A stretch of 64,000 nt of DNA from the NCBI GenBank assembly GCA_023394615.1, contig JAEXAI010000012.1, positions 62,001 to 126,000 on the forward strand. Reading direction: 5' to 3'. Under the pieces are notes generated by a model, which was not told where the DNA came from, ran no database searches, and saw nothing but the letters and a program-made list of their open reading frames with translations. The stretch is from Actinomycetes bacterium (GTDB lineage Bacteria; Actinomycetota; Coriobacteriia; Coriobacteriales; Eggerthellaceae). The position numbers and the translations under genes were made by a program. This document shows, one piece after another, positions 43,898 to 52,623 of the stretch (positions within the stretch are counted from its first letter, which is position 1; every line of letters starts with the position of its first letter).

Positions 43898-44686
43898 CTA
43901 GAAAAGCGAATCCTGCAGGAAAGCACCGCAAAAGGACACTCGGTGAATGGGGCACATTCCAAAATCCCTGATAGCCTGTTGATGATCGGCTGAAGCATAG
44001 CCTTTGTTCTTTTCAAAGCCATATTGGGGGTACTCGGTCGCATACTTCACCATCAGGGCATCGCGCGTGACTTTCGCGATAATCGACGCGGCGGCGATAC
44101 TCGCGCACCGCGCATCGCCATGCACCACATTCACCTCGCGCGGGTCCATATGCAGCGGATTGCCGTCTAGCAGCACCACTTCAGGACGAATGCCTTGTGA
44201 TTCCACATCAGCTACGGCACGCATGAACGCCACACGCAGCGAGGCCGTCATACCAGCGGCATCGATGGCATCAGGGGCAATATGCTGCACCGACCATGCC
44301 AGTGCCACATCTTTCACTTCTGCGGCAATGCGCTCACGATCGTGAGGAGCCACTTGCTTCGAGTCGTTCAAGCCCTCTATGTGCGCATCTGCAGGTAGTA
44401 CGACCGCTCCTACCGTCAAAGGCCCAGCCAAAGGTCCGCGCCCCACTTCGTCGAGGCCGACGCATAGACGCCCGCCTGCAATCTCATCTTGAAAGGAATA
44501 CATCTGGGCAAGTCGCAACGCTTCTGCTTCTTGCGCTTCCAACCTGCGTTTAGCCACCTCGACAGCTTGGCGCACCGTTTTGCGCGAATCCGCCGCAAGC
44601 GATCGTTCCAATACCTCGAACTCTTCCGCATCAGCCGTGCGCAGACGCTCGATGATATCCTGTGCGGTTTGAAAGTTCTGCGCCAT
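43898..44686 (-). CDS. rnhB: Ribonuclease HII
   Basis: The protein has 262 residues from ATG 44686 (GGGGA upstream); the longer frame to 44770 runs into the rplS terminator. An N-terminal helical part of about 70 residues, common in Gram-positive RNase HII, precedes the catalytic core. GLDEVGRGPLAGP carries Asp79-Glu80, and VLLDGNPL and IAAASIIAKVTRD carry the rest of the site. It removes RNA from RNA-DNA hybrids and single ribonucleotides. The order rplS-rnhB-yraN-yifB-dprA is typical of Actinobacteria. Confidence 0.95.
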   Translation of the reverse strand: MAQNFQTAQDIIERLRTADAEEFEVLERSLAADSRKTVRQAVEVAKRRLEAQEAEALRLAQMYSFQDEIAGGRLCVGLDEVGRGPLAGPLTVGAVVLPADAHIEGLNDSKQVAPHDRERIAAEVKDVALAWSVQHIAPDAIDAAGMTASLRVAFMRAVADVESQGIRPEVVLLDGNPLHMDPREVNVVHGDARCASIAAASIIAKVTRDALMVKYATEYPQYGFEKNKGYASADHQQAIRDFGMCPIHRVSFCGAFLQDSLF

Positions 44687-44740
44687 CAGAGTCCCCGGCT
44701 TCCTTTGTCGACACCATTCGAAATGAGCGCTGTGAGAATA

Positions 44741-44766
44741 CAAGAAGAGGCCCCGAAGGACCCCTT
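44741..44766 (-). terminator. Probable terminator after rplS
   Basis: Minus-strand AAGGGGTCC / GGGCCTCTT stem with two wobble pairs and a tight TTCG-type loop, followed by CTTG. The U-run is weak, so rnhB may still be read from upstream. Confidence 0.55.
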
Positions 44767-44796
44767 CCAAACATACATGTAATCATGCGGCAAGAT

Positions 44797-45141
44797 TTAA
44801 AAAGCCTTTTCCTTGATCTTGGCAGCTTTGCCGACTTTGTCGCGCAGGTAGTACAGTTTCGCGTGGGAAACGTCGCCGCGACGCATGACTTCGATCTTGT
44901 CGATTTTGGGCGAATGTACGGGGAACGTACGCTCGACTCCTACTGAGAAGCTAATCTTGCGAACGGTGAACGTCTCGCGATTGCTGGCACCATGACGACG
45001 GATGACATCGCCCTGGAACACCTGGATGCGCTCGCGGCTGCCTTCGACGATGCGATAGTGCACCTTTACGTTGTCGCCGACGTTGAAGTCGGGAAGGTCC
45101 TGCCTGATTTGCTGTTGTTCGATAGCGCGAATAATATCCAT
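44797..45141 (-). CDS. rplS: 50S ribosomal protein L19
   Basis: The protein has 114 residues from ATG 45141, with GAAGGA upstream; the open frame extends to 45273 but only through the promoter. DIIRAIEQQQIRQDLPDFNVGDNVKVHYRI and the GVERTFPVHSPKI and AKLYYLRDKVGKAAKIKE blocks are characteristic of L19, which lies at the 30S-50S interface. trmD and rimM, its usual partners, are not adjacent. Confidence 0.97.
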   Translation of the reverse strand: MDIIRAIEQQQIRQDLPDFNVGDNVKVHYRIVEGSRERIQVFQGDVIRRHGASNRETFTVRKISFSVGVERTFPVHSPKIDKIEVMRRGDVSHAKLYYLRDKVGKAAKIKEKAF

Positions 45142-45205
45142 GTCCGTATTCCTTCTATATACCTTATGAAAAACCATGAATGGTCTGTTGAAGACGCGAT
45201 TGAAG

Positions 45206-45234
45206 ATTATAACGTGGCAATCGCTTTGAAGCAA
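45206..45234 (-). promoter_or_regulatory. Promoter of rplS
   Basis: Minus-strand TTGCTT, a 17-base spacer and TATAAT. A 13-base direct repeat (AAGCGATTGCCAC at two sites, one inside the spacer) overlaps it and could be a binding site. Confidence 0.7.
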
Positions 45235-45278
45235 GTGGCAATCGCTTTTGTGGAGGCCGTTTGCAGATTCCACACGAG

Positions 45279-45284
45279 ATTATA
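45279..45284 (-). promoter_or_regulatory. Second candidate -10 box upstream of rplS, overlapping the azlD stop
   Basis: Minus-strand TATAAT contains the azlD TAA stop codon; the -35 region is weak. Confidence 0.35.
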
Positions 45285-45603
45285 TCAGCAAAAGCAGAGC
45301 GTACGAGATAACACCCGTGATAGCGCACCATAAAAGCGATTTCGTTTTCTTTGCCACCACAAGCACGATAGCAGCGGCAACAAATGGGAGCAGTGCCGGC
45401 CAAAAGCCAGCATCGAACATGCCCGGTTTGTACAGGTCGTTGGCCACCAACGCTGCAAACGCCGCCGGCGGGATGAACCCGAGAGCAGCTTGTAGACCGT
45501 CGGGCATGTAATGGCCCTTCAACATGAAAATGGGAATACAGCGGCACATCAGCATTGTGGCCAAACAACATGAGAAGATGATGAGGAACTCGGTTGTGCT
45601 CAT
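45280..45603 (-). CDS. azlD: AzlD-type branched-chain amino acid exporter small subunit
   Basis: The protein has 107 residues with four hydrophobic helices and CRCIPIFMLKG after the first, a family hallmark. It overlaps the azlC stop by ATGA (start 45603). AzlCD pairs export branched-chain amino acids and analogues. Substrate is inferred from the family only. Confidence 0.9.
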   Translation of the reverse strand: MSTTEFLIIFSCCLATMLMCRCIPIFMLKGHYMPDGLQAALGFIPPAAFAALVANDLYKPGMFDAGFWPALLPFVAAAIVLVVAKKTKSLLWCAITGVISYALLLLI

Positions 45604-46283
45604 AGCGATTTTCCCACCCTGATACCCATTCCGGCTGCGACACCCAAGCAAGCTCCGATGAGTATGGCAGGTCCAGCCAAACCGATGCTCTTACACACCA
45701 CTACGCCCACGACAGACACGATGATTACAACCGCATTCGTGCGATTGATCTTCTGCGAAGCCAAAAGGCATATGAAAATGGACGTCATGGCGAACGCCGC
45801 GATAGCCGATGGAATGGACAGCGCATCTCCCACAAGCACGCCTGCCGCATTCGATAGCGCCCACGTGGTCATACAGAACAGATTCACCATGGTGGCACGG
45901 CCCGCGCCCCAATCGCCCGTCGTGAATTTCGACAAGTTCACGCCGAAGCTCTCGTCGGTAACCGTGGCCGAGAACAAAAACGTCAATCCCTTTTTAACTT
46001 TCTTGAAAAACGGGGAAAACGCAGCCGAATACAGCATTTGGCGTGTATTCACAAACGACACGCTAGCGATGATAGATGCAATAGGAGATCCAGCCATCCA
46101 CAAACTGGGTATCATGAACTGCCCCGCGCCCGAATAAAACGTCATGCTCATCAAAAATGCCATGAAAGCATCGAAGCCCACCTGGCTTTCCATGATGCCG
46201 CAGGGTATGCCTATGCCGACATAACCCGCCATAACCGGCAGGGCCGCACTCAAAGCTTGTTTTGTAGAATCTATAGCAGACAT
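45600..46283 (-). CDS. azlC: AzlC-type branched-chain amino acid exporter large subunit
   Basis: The protein has 227 residues with about seven hydrophobic helices. GYVGIGIPCGIM, MTFYSGAGQFM, SFVNTRQMLYSAAFSPFFK and TDESFGV are the conserved AzlC blocks. It is translationally coupled to azlD. There is no Shine-Dalgarno, and TATAAT lies 8 bases before the ATG, which suggests a leaderless message. Confidence 0.93.
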   Translation of the reverse strand: MSAIDSTKQALSAALPVMAGYVGIGIPCGIMESQVGFDAFMAFLMSMTFYSGAGQFMIPSLWMAGSPIASIIASVSFVNTRQMLYSAAFSPFFKKVKKGLTFLFSATVTDESFGVNLSKFTTGDWGAGRATMVNLFCMTTWALSNAAGVLVGDALSIPSAIAAFAMTSIFICLLASQKINRTNAVVIIVSVVGVVVCKSIGLAGPAILIGACLGVAAGMGIRVGKSL

Positions 46284-46291
46284 AGTTCGCC

Positions 46292-46297
46292 ATTATA
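46292..46297 (-). promoter_or_regulatory. Candidate -10 box of azlCD (leaderless)
   Basis: Minus-strand TATAAT is separated from ATG 46283 by 8 bases. The -35 region is weak. Confidence 0.5.
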
Positions 46298-46407
46298 GCG
46301 ATAAGCAACCGTAGAAGGAAAGGATTTTTCCCGACTTATGGAAAGCTGTGGGATACCATGAGCGCGCATGCACCCCCAACAGGCGCTCGGAAAACTATTG
46401 CGATTGC

Positions 46408-47460
46408 CTACGAATCGAGCGTCGTAAACGAATGCGGCACGAAAAGCTCTTCATAGACACCGCGCGCGTATCGGTCGGTCATACTGGCTATAAAGTCTGT
46501 GACCGCGCGCACATCATTGCCTTGCGAGATGGACCGGTATTCCTGCGGCACCTCGTCCATATGGCTCATGAAGTAATCGAAGAGCTCCCCTATCAGATGG
46601 TAAGCCTTGTCCACCTCCCGCATCACGATATCTCGCCGATAGACATTCTCGAAAAGGAACTGCCTCAGCTCCATCATCGCATCCCAAATCTGCTGACTCA
46701 TGCGGATGTCGGCGCATTCTTTCGAATTGCGCACGCAATCCACTACCAATGTCTCGATACGCGATGAATGATCTGCGCCCAAAAGCCTATGCGTGGATGC
46801 CGGCAAATCGCTCTCGCCTAGCACCCCAGCCCGAATAGCATCGTCGATATCATGATTTACGTATGCGATGCGATCGGAAATGCCGACGATGCGCCCTTCT
46901 AACGTGTCGGGTGACTGCGCTCCGGTATGGCACAGAATTCCATCGCGCACTTCGCTTGTCAAGTTCAGTCCGACTCCGCCGTTTTCCACGACATCAACCA
47001 CGCGCAAGCTCTGAACGTTGTGATGGAACACGTCGTCGAGCTCAGGGAACCCGTCAGCATAATCGGCATGTCTGCGCCATGCGGCGGTCAGCGCCTCTTC
47101 GCCTGTATGACCGAAAGGAGTATGGCCCAAATCGTGTCCCAGCGCGATAGCCTCGGTCAAGTCCTCGTTCAAATCGAGAGCGCGTGAAATCGTGCGCGCA
47201 ATCTGCGCCACTTCCAGAGTATGGGTCAAACGCGTTCTGTAATGATCCCCTTTCGGGGCGATGAACACCTGCGTTTTATGCGACAATCGGCGAAACGACT
47301 TGCAGTGTATGATTTTGTCGCGGTCACGTTGGAATTCCGTACGCAGAAGGTCGGGGTCGCTGCTATGATTTCGACCCTCGCTTTCATCAGAGAACGACGC
47401 ATCGGATGAGAGCACGGTGTGCTCGAGTGCTTCCCTTTGCTCGCGATTGACGATTCTCAT
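46408..47460 (-). CDS. dgt: Deoxyguanosinetriphosphate triphosphohydrolase-like HD protein
   Basis: The protein has 350 residues from ATG 47460, preceded by AAGGAGG. It belongs to the type 2 dGTPase-like HD family that releases triphosphate from dNTPs. FRRLSHKTQVF, THTLEVAQIAR and ALGHDLGHTPFGH supply the HD metal ligands, with ISDRIAYVNHDIDDA as the later Asp motif. In Gram-positive bacteria the gene is often near dnaG; here dnaG is not in the window. Confidence 0.93.
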   Translation of the reverse strand: MRIVNREQREALEHTVLSSDASFSDESEGRNHSSDPDLLRTEFQRDRDKIIHCKSFRRLSHKTQVFIAPKGDHYRTRLTHTLEVAQIARTISRALDLNEDLTEAIALGHDLGHTPFGHTGEEALTAAWRRHADYADGFPELDDVFHHNVQSLRVVDVVENGGVGLNLTSEVRDGILCHTGAQSPDTLEGRIVGISDRIAYVNHDIDDAIRAGVLGESDLPASTHRLLGADHSSRIETLVVDCVRNSKECADIRMSQQIWDAMMELRQFLFENVYRRDIVMREVDKAYHLIGELFDYFMSHMDEVPQEYRSISQGNDVRAVTDFIASMTDRYARGVYEELFVPHSFTTLDS

Positions 47461-47505
47461 TAGCATCCTCCTTCGATACGACATGTTAGCGGGAGTCACA
47501 ACACG

Positions 47506-48606
47506 CTAGCGTGGCCGATAGGTCACCTTTGCAATGGGCGATTCCCATACGGCGATTTCCGTTAAATCGATGCCATCAGGCAGCTTTGCCGCCAAGTTCC
47601 AATAGAGCACGCGCGCAAGATGCTCGGCCGTGGGGGCTATGCGATCGAATGGCGCGACATCATTGATGAGATGGTGGTCAAAGGCATCTAACATGGCGTG
47701 CAAATCGTCCTTTATCGCTTTGAAGTCGTAGAGCATCCCGACCTCGTCAAGTTTCATCCCCGAAATCGTGGCTTCTACGTCCCACGTGTGACCATGCAGG
47801 TAGCGGCATTGGCCAGGATAGCCCGGCAAAGCATGAGCCGCATCGAAGTGATCCTTTACCGTAAGCTCGTAGATGCCTGGCTCATCTAGATGATCGAGTC
47901 CATCCAAAAGCCCTTCGATAGGCGCATTACGCGGACAAGTCGGCGGAAGAGCTGCTCCAACCGGCGCACTTGACGGCGCCGCAGCGCATTGCGGCGGAAG
48001 GGCTGCTCCAACCGGCGCACTTGACGGCGCCGTAGCGCTCTGCGGCGCAACAGCAGACGCAGCCACGGGAGCGCTTTTTGGCGAGACAGCTTGCGCAGGC
48101 GTAGCATCTTGCAAAGGCGCAGCAGTACTTGCTGCAGTATCTCCGGATGCGTCAAACAACGTGGGTTGTGACCCGTCCATCTCCACGCGGAAATCTCCTA
48201 CTGGACCATGCGCGTCCATCGCTTTGTTCGCCAATTCATCGGCCTCCTTGTTCTCCGATCGGTAGACATGCTTGATGGAAAACTTGTCGAAGCGGGACTG
48301 CAAAACGCGCGCCTGCTCAAAGAGCGGTTTCAAATCAGGACTCTTCACCTTGTAGGCGCCCAACATCTGTTTTACCATCAGCTCGGAATCGGCCTGCACA
48401 CGCAAATCTTTCACACCGCATGCCAAAGCATTGCGCATGCCCCATAACAATGCAGAGTATTCTGCCACGTTGTTCGTGGTCGTACCTAAAAACCATCCGC
48501 CAGCCGCAAGCGTCTCGCCAGCCGCATCGGTCAGGCTAAACCCACATCCTGCAGGACCGGGGTTCCCTCGAGACCCGCCGTCGGTATGCAGCAATGCGGC
48601 CGTCAT
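47506..48606 (-). CDS. Fusion of ribonuclease HI and 6-carboxytetrahydropterin synthase (QueD)
   Basis: One uninterrupted frame of 366 residues. Residues 1-135 are RNase HI-like: HTDGGSRGNPGPAG (Asp9), NNVAEYSALLWGM (Glu49), QADSEL (Asp73) and ENKEADELANKA (Asp123), a complete DEDD set. Residues about 140-240 are an Ala/Pro-rich linker with a 17-residue tandem duplication. Residues about 243-366 are QueD: FDAAHAL (His258), QCRYLHGHTWDV (Cys267, His271, His273), FDHHLIND and the Glu of AVWESP (354). QueD makes 6-carboxytetrahydropterin on the route to queuosine; no other queuosine gene is nearby. Both active sites look intact. The fusion of two unrelated activities is unusual. Confidence 0.92.
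   Translation of the reverse strand: MTAALLHTDGGSRGNPGPAGCGFSLTDAAGETLAAGGWFLGTTTNNVAEYSALLWGMRNALACGVKDLRVQADSELMVKQMLGAYKVKSPDLKPLFEQARVLQSRFDKFSIKHVYRSENKEADELANKAMDAHGPVGDFRVEMDGSQPTLFDASGDTAASTAAPLQDATPAQAVSPKSAPVAASAVAPQSATAPSSAPVGAALPPQCAAAPSSAPVGAALPPTCPRNAPIEGLLDGLDHLDEPGIYELTVKDHFDAAHALPGYPGQCRYLHGHTWDVEATISGMKLDEVGMLYDFKAIKDDLHAMLDAFDHHLINDVAPFDRIAPTAEHLARVLYWNLAAKLPDGIDLTEIAVWESPIAKVTYRPR
47941..48042. repeat. 51-bp tandem duplication in the RNase HI-QueD linker
   Basis: Two 51-bp units (47941-47991 and 47992-48042) with a few differences encode the repeated linker motif PSSAPVGAALPP with flanking residues. Confidence 0.92.
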
Positions 48607-48667
48607 CGGCCCACCCGCTCACAAACGACTTCTACCTTCACACCTTCGATAGCCCCACAAGCAGCCG

Positions 48668-49387
48668 TCATTCGATCACCAGCAAACGATGGCACGCCGG
48701 ACATTGGGCAATGGGAGCATCCACCCTCAGCTGCAGCAGGCGGTTGTTGTCGATTCCGTGGCGACATGCGCTACACATACCGTCACGCAAATGGGACACT
48801 CCCACCCCTCCGCAACGTTTCACGGCGCGGTCATAGGCATCGATCATCTCTTCGGGCAAGTTCGCAGCCAAGCTCTCGCGTGCGGCGGTCTGCGAATCGA
48901 TGACGGATTGCAAATCGCTCACGTGCGCATTCATCTCGCCTATCGCGGCAGTTTCTTTATCAGCCAGCACGCGCTCGGCTGCATGCGCTTTATCGCAGAC
49001 GGTTTTTACCTGGCACAGTTTCGCATCTGCCTTATTCATCTCGAATTCCAAGGTCTCCCTGCGCTTCTGCATGCCTTCCAGATCACGGGTGAGTGACGTG
49101 ACGCTGCGATAATCCCCCTGCGCCTCATCAATTTTCAACTGGGTCGCTGCTTCCTTCTGGACAATCTGCTCGTCCTCTTCATTCAGAGCAGATAGAGCCT
49201 TTTCAGCTGATTCCAGAAGGGCATCGAGCTGAAGGGTCTTCTCGGCCAGCTCGCGACGCTTCTCACGCAGCTGCTCAATTGCTTCTTTCTGCGGAAGATT
49301 GGTTAGCTCCCTTTTTGCCTTGATACGCTGCCGATCCACTTCCTGGAGCGCATCCAACGTTTTTATCTGCTCGGGCGTCGCTTTCAT
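48668..49387 (-). CDS. Coiled-coil protein with C-terminal C4 zinc ribbon (DUF164 type)
   Basis: The protein has 239 residues from ATG 49387 with AGGAAA upstream. Residues about 5-180 are a long charged coiled coil rich in Glu, Lys and Ala. The C-terminus carries CSACRHG and CPACHRL, a four-Cys zinc ribbon. The family is widespread in Actinobacteria, often next to Nif3-like and RNase H genes exactly as here, and is thought to bind nucleic acid or a partner protein. No biochemical role can be read from the sequence. Confidence 0.88.
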   Translation of the reverse strand: MKATPEQIKTLDALQEVDRQRIKAKRELTNLPQKEAIEQLREKRRELAEKTLQLDALLESAEKALSALNEEDEQIVQKEAATQLKIDEAQGDYRSVTSLTRDLEGMQKRRETLEFEMNKADAKLCQVKTVCDKAHAAERVLADKETAAIGEMNAHVSDLQSVIDSQTAARESLAANLPEEMIDAYDRAVKRCGGVGVSHLRDGMCSACRHGIDNNRLLQLRVDAPIAQCPACHRLLVIE

Positions 49388-49480
49388 GTTTCCTACTTTC
49401 ACCGTATCCCGCAAGGCCCATGCGCCAACGAGCGCGATTTGACCCCTCTTGCTTTATCTGCCGAACGATTCCAAAACTCA

Positions 49481-50503
49481 CTACACGCGTATAGCTTCGG
49501 GCACGTTCCAATTATCGCTTTGGTCAATCACCTTGATTGAATCCTCCGAGTAACCGATACGCTCAAGCGTAGCCGCCAAAAGCGCGCACAGCGGCAGCTC
49601 GCTCGTGTCGTGGCCCAACTCGATTATCGACAACCCAGCCTCTTTCGCGGCTAGGGCATCATGATAGCGCACTTCACCGCAAATGAGACAGTCATAGCCA
49701 TGCTCGATGCACGTTCTCGTCAGGTTACCGGCCGATCCCGTCGCACAGACGATGCTGACCATGCGCGCATCGAAATCGCCCCACACCCTGGCAGGACGCC
49801 CGAACACCGACATGCAACGCGCTGCGAGATTTTGCAGAGTCATGGGTTGCTCCCCATTTTGCATGCCGCACAATTGCCCATAGCCCTTTTTCGCATCACC
49901 CGCGATGGGCTCGACGATACCGCGGAATTTCAGATTCAACATACTCGGAAGCACCTGGGCCGCATCTGGACTCACATCAAGCGCGGTATGGAAGTTCATC
50001 AATGCCACATCGCACCTGATAGCTTCCCACACAACCGACCCTGCTCCGAAAGAGTGCGAGACAAGAGGCCCGATGCGCGTGGGAGGGTCCAAGAAAACCG
50101 GATGGTGCGTGAGAAGCACATTTGCATTGCAGCCCTTTGCGATGCGCACGGCCTCTACCGTCGCATCCAGAGCCACGGCGATACCGGTTACTACCTCTGA
50201 AGGATCACCGACTATCAGGCCCGTATTGTCCCACGTTTCGGCGTCTTCTTTCGGGAAACGCTGCAGGAGGTCGTGTTCCAATGACGAGATCGTGCAATGC
50301 GGTTTCAAAGGGGGTCGCAGCACATCGGATTGAATCGCAGCCAAATCGGAGCGAGACGAGTCTTTGGCAATAGCGGCGGAATCGCTCACCACCTTGTCGA
50401 CACCGCCTTTTTCGCCCTTGGCTGCACCTGATGAGTTTTTCTCGTCAGCGTTTTCCTTATTGGCTCTGACCTGTTTCTTTGCATTTTTCTTTTTATCTGC
50501 CAT
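49481..50503 (-). CDS. Nif3-like dinuclear metal centre protein with Lys-rich N-terminal extension
   Basis: The protein has 340 residues from ATG 50503 (GGAAGG upstream); an ATG at 50509 is an alternative. The first about 70 residues are a charged, low-complexity tail (MADKKKNAKK start) not found in usual members. The Nif3 core follows: WDNTGLIVGDP, LLTHHPVFLDP (metal His pair), MNFHTALDV, and the C-terminal CGEVRYHDA metal site with ELGHDTSE. The family has been annotated as GTP cyclohydrolase I type 2, but the in vivo role is unsettled. Confidence 0.9.
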   Translation of the reverse strand: MADKKKNAKKQVRANKENADEKNSSGAAKGEKGGVDKVVSDSAAIAKDSSRSDLAAIQSDVLRPPLKPHCTISSLEHDLLQRFPKEDAETWDNTGLIVGDPSEVVTGIAVALDATVEAVRIAKGCNANVLLTHHPVFLDPPTRIGPLVSHSFGAGSVVWEAIRCDVALMNFHTALDVSPDAAQVLPSMLNLKFRGIVEPIAGDAKKGYGQLCGMQNGEQPMTLQNLAARCMSVFGRPARVWGDFDARMVSIVCATGSAGNLTRTCIEHGYDCLICGEVRYHDALAAKEAGLSIIELGHDTSELPLCALLAATLERIGYSEDSIKVIDQSDNWNVPEAIRV

Positions 50504-50573
50504 AACCATCACCTTCCGAATATGCGTGTGTGCAGGTACGCGGCGTACCGGGTCCTGCACATCGACCAAACCG

Positions 50574-51383
50574 TTATTCGATGGGCACTTCTCGCCTGCC
50601 GCCGCCCATCGTCGGCACCGTCACCACCCGATAGCCTGCATCATAGAGCGCACGATAACCAGCATCGATACCGCGCGCCACATGTGCGCAGCGATGCGCG
50701 TCAGTACCTATCGAACAAGGAATTCCCGCACGGAAAAATGTCTTCAGCAAATCCGGTGCCGGGAACATTTCCTCGCAATCATAGTACGCACCCGATGTGT
50801 TCACCTCAACCATGCGACCCGCGCTGCGCGCAGCATCGGCCGCATCGTCGTAGAGCGGTTGCACATCATAATCAGGCCGGTATCCGAACTTTTTCACTAG
50901 GTCAGGATGAGACATGATGGTGAACGGTTGGTCTGATTGCGCCGCTTGGCACCATATCTCGAAGTAGCGGCGCCAGATTTGATCGACACCCACATCATCC
51001 CAGTGCTCTTTGTGGTCGGGGTCGTCGAAGGCCCAGCCGTCAACGTAGTGCACTGACCCGAGCACCAAATCGAACCTGTCGAATTCGCCTGGATGAAAAA
51101 CGCGGTCCTCGTTGTCTCCCAACCAATCCACTTCAGTGCCCAAAAGCACATTCATTTCCGGATGCGCCTCTCGAGCGGCAAGCACCGCATCGCAATACTC
51201 GTCCACGCGCTCTGCTGGCATGCTGATGAAACCACCTAGATCCCATCGCTCTGTCAGCGGATAGTGCTCAGTGAGCGCCATGGTATGCACGCCAGCGCGC
51301 GATGCCGCGTCCACCATATCAGCTACGCTGTCCATAGCATGTCCGCAAAAATTTGTGTGAGTATGCGTTGTGATGAGTTCCAT
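50574..51383 (-). CDS. PHP-domain histidinol-phosphatase-like phosphoesterase
   Basis: The protein has 269 residues from ATG 51383. THTHTNFCGH (metal His pair), ALTEHYPL, GTEVDWLGD, LGSVHYVDGWAFDD, IMSHPDLVKKFG and SIGTDAHRC are the ordered metal-binding blocks of HisK-type PHP phosphatases. The usual reaction is L-histidinol phosphate hydrolysis in histidine synthesis, but other his genes are not nearby, so the substrate is inferred. It begins 19 bases after the cysteine desulfurase stop with no strong ribosome-binding site. Confidence 0.88.
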   Translation of the reverse strand: MELITTHTHTNFCGHAMDSVADMVDAASRAGVHTMALTEHYPLTERWDLGGFISMPAERVDEYCDAVLAAREAHPEMNVLLGTEVDWLGDNEDRVFHPGEFDRFDLVLGSVHYVDGWAFDDPDHKEHWDDVGVDQIWRRYFEIWCQAAQSDQPFTIMSHPDLVKKFGYRPDYDVQPLYDDAADAARSAGRMVEVNTSGAYYDCEEMFPAPDLLKTFFRAGIPCSIGTDAHRCAHVARGIDAGYRALYDAGYRVVTVPTMGGGRREVPIE

Positions 51384-51402
51384 GAAGAATCTAACCGTCT
51401 TC

Positions 51403-52623
51403 CTACTTCGTATCGTTCCAGCAAAGCACCTTGTCGAATGCGGCAAGGCACGCTTCCACATCATCGGACTCGGTGTAGCGCCCAATCGAAAACCGCAAAC
51501 TGCCGAGTGCCAAATCGCGCTCTATGCCGATCTGCTTGAGCACACGACTGGGTTCCAGGGAATGCGACGCACAAGCGGACCCGCCCGAAAGCGCGAATCC
51601 CAGCATGTCGAAGCGCAATATGAGCGTCTCGCTTTCAAGACCACGCACGCATATGTTGGCGATGTTGGGTAGATAATCGGCACTGCCCGGCTTGCACGCT
51701 ACCGTTTGGAAGACACCATCGTATGCGGTCAGACCCTGATAGAGCCTATCGCGCAGACCCGTTTGGCGCGCACGTTCCGCGTTTAAAGTGGATTCATTAG
51801 CGCAAATCGCCTTACATGCCGCAGCGAATCCAACCATACCGGCCACGTTCTGCGTGCCGGAGCGCAAACCTGATTCTTGTCCACCGCCCAGTATGAAAGG
51901 CGAGATTGGCGTTCCTTTTTTCAGGTACAGAGCACCGATACCCTTCGGTCCGCAAATCTTGTGCCCCGAAAAACTGGCCGCGTCCACACCGAGTGCTTTG
52001 CAGTCGATAGGAATCTTGCCAAGCGCCTGTACGGCGTCGGTGTGAATGAGAGCGCCTGCTTTGTGCGCTATATCTGCGCATTGCGCAACCGGTTGAATCG
52101 CACCTATCTCGTTATTGGCCAGCATGATGGAAACAAGCACCGTGTTTGGACGTATTGCCTGCTCAAGCTGCTCGGGCTGGATGAAACCGTTTTTGTCAGG
52201 ACTCAGACAGGTGAGCTCCACGCCTTTCGATTCTAGCCTGTGCGCCGTATTCAAGACGGCATCGTGCTCTATCGAAGTCGTGATGATGTGAACGGGTCCG
52301 CCCTCGCTCTTTTTGGCTCCGCGCTCGCGCTCAGCGCAGATGGCTTCGACCATGCCAACGAGCGCCATGTTATCTGATTCGGTTGCACCGCACGTAAACA
52401 CAAGCTCGTCGCCGCGCGCACCGATGCAACGAGCGATGTCGCGGCGGGCACCCTCCATGGCCGCAAATGCCGCGCGACCCTCGCTGTGAAGCGAGTTCGC
52501 ATTAGCGCCGACAGCGATGTTTGCCATGCCGCCTTGCATGTAATCAGCCATGGCCGCTGCTGATTCTCCGCAAAGCGGAGCAGTGGCCGCCCAATCCATG
52601 TAGATTCTTTTGTGTGCGCTCAT
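51403..52623 (-). CDS. Cysteine desulfurase (NifS/IscS family)
   Basis: The protein has 406 residues. It uses pyridoxal phosphate to move sulfur from cysteine for Fe-S clusters or thio-modified tRNA. HTDAVQALGK and SFSGHKICGPKG (PLP Lys222) form the cofactor site, GGGQESGLRSGTQN contacts substrate, and GSACASHSLEPS holds the nucleophile Cys351 in the short loop of class I enzymes. It overlaps rpe by ATGA. An iscU or mnmA partner is not in the window. Confidence 0.95.
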   Translation of the reverse strand: MSAHKRIYMDWAATAPLCGESAAAMADYMQGGMANIAVGANANSLHSEGRAAFAAMEGARRDIARCIGARGDELVFTCGATESDNMALVGMVEAICAERERGAKKSEGGPVHIITTSIEHDAVLNTAHRLESKGVELTCLSPDKNGFIQPEQLEQAIRPNTVLVSIMLANNEIGAIQPVAQCADIAHKAGALIHTDAVQALGKIPIDCKALGVDAASFSGHKICGPKGIGALYLKKGTPISPFILGGGQESGLRSGTQNVAGMVGFAAACKAICANESTLNAERARQTGLRDRLYQGLTAYDGVFQTVACKPGSADYLPNIANICVRGLESETLILRFDMLGFALSGGSACASHSLEPSRVLKQIGIERDLALGSLRFSIGRYTESDDVEACLAAFDKVLCWNDTK

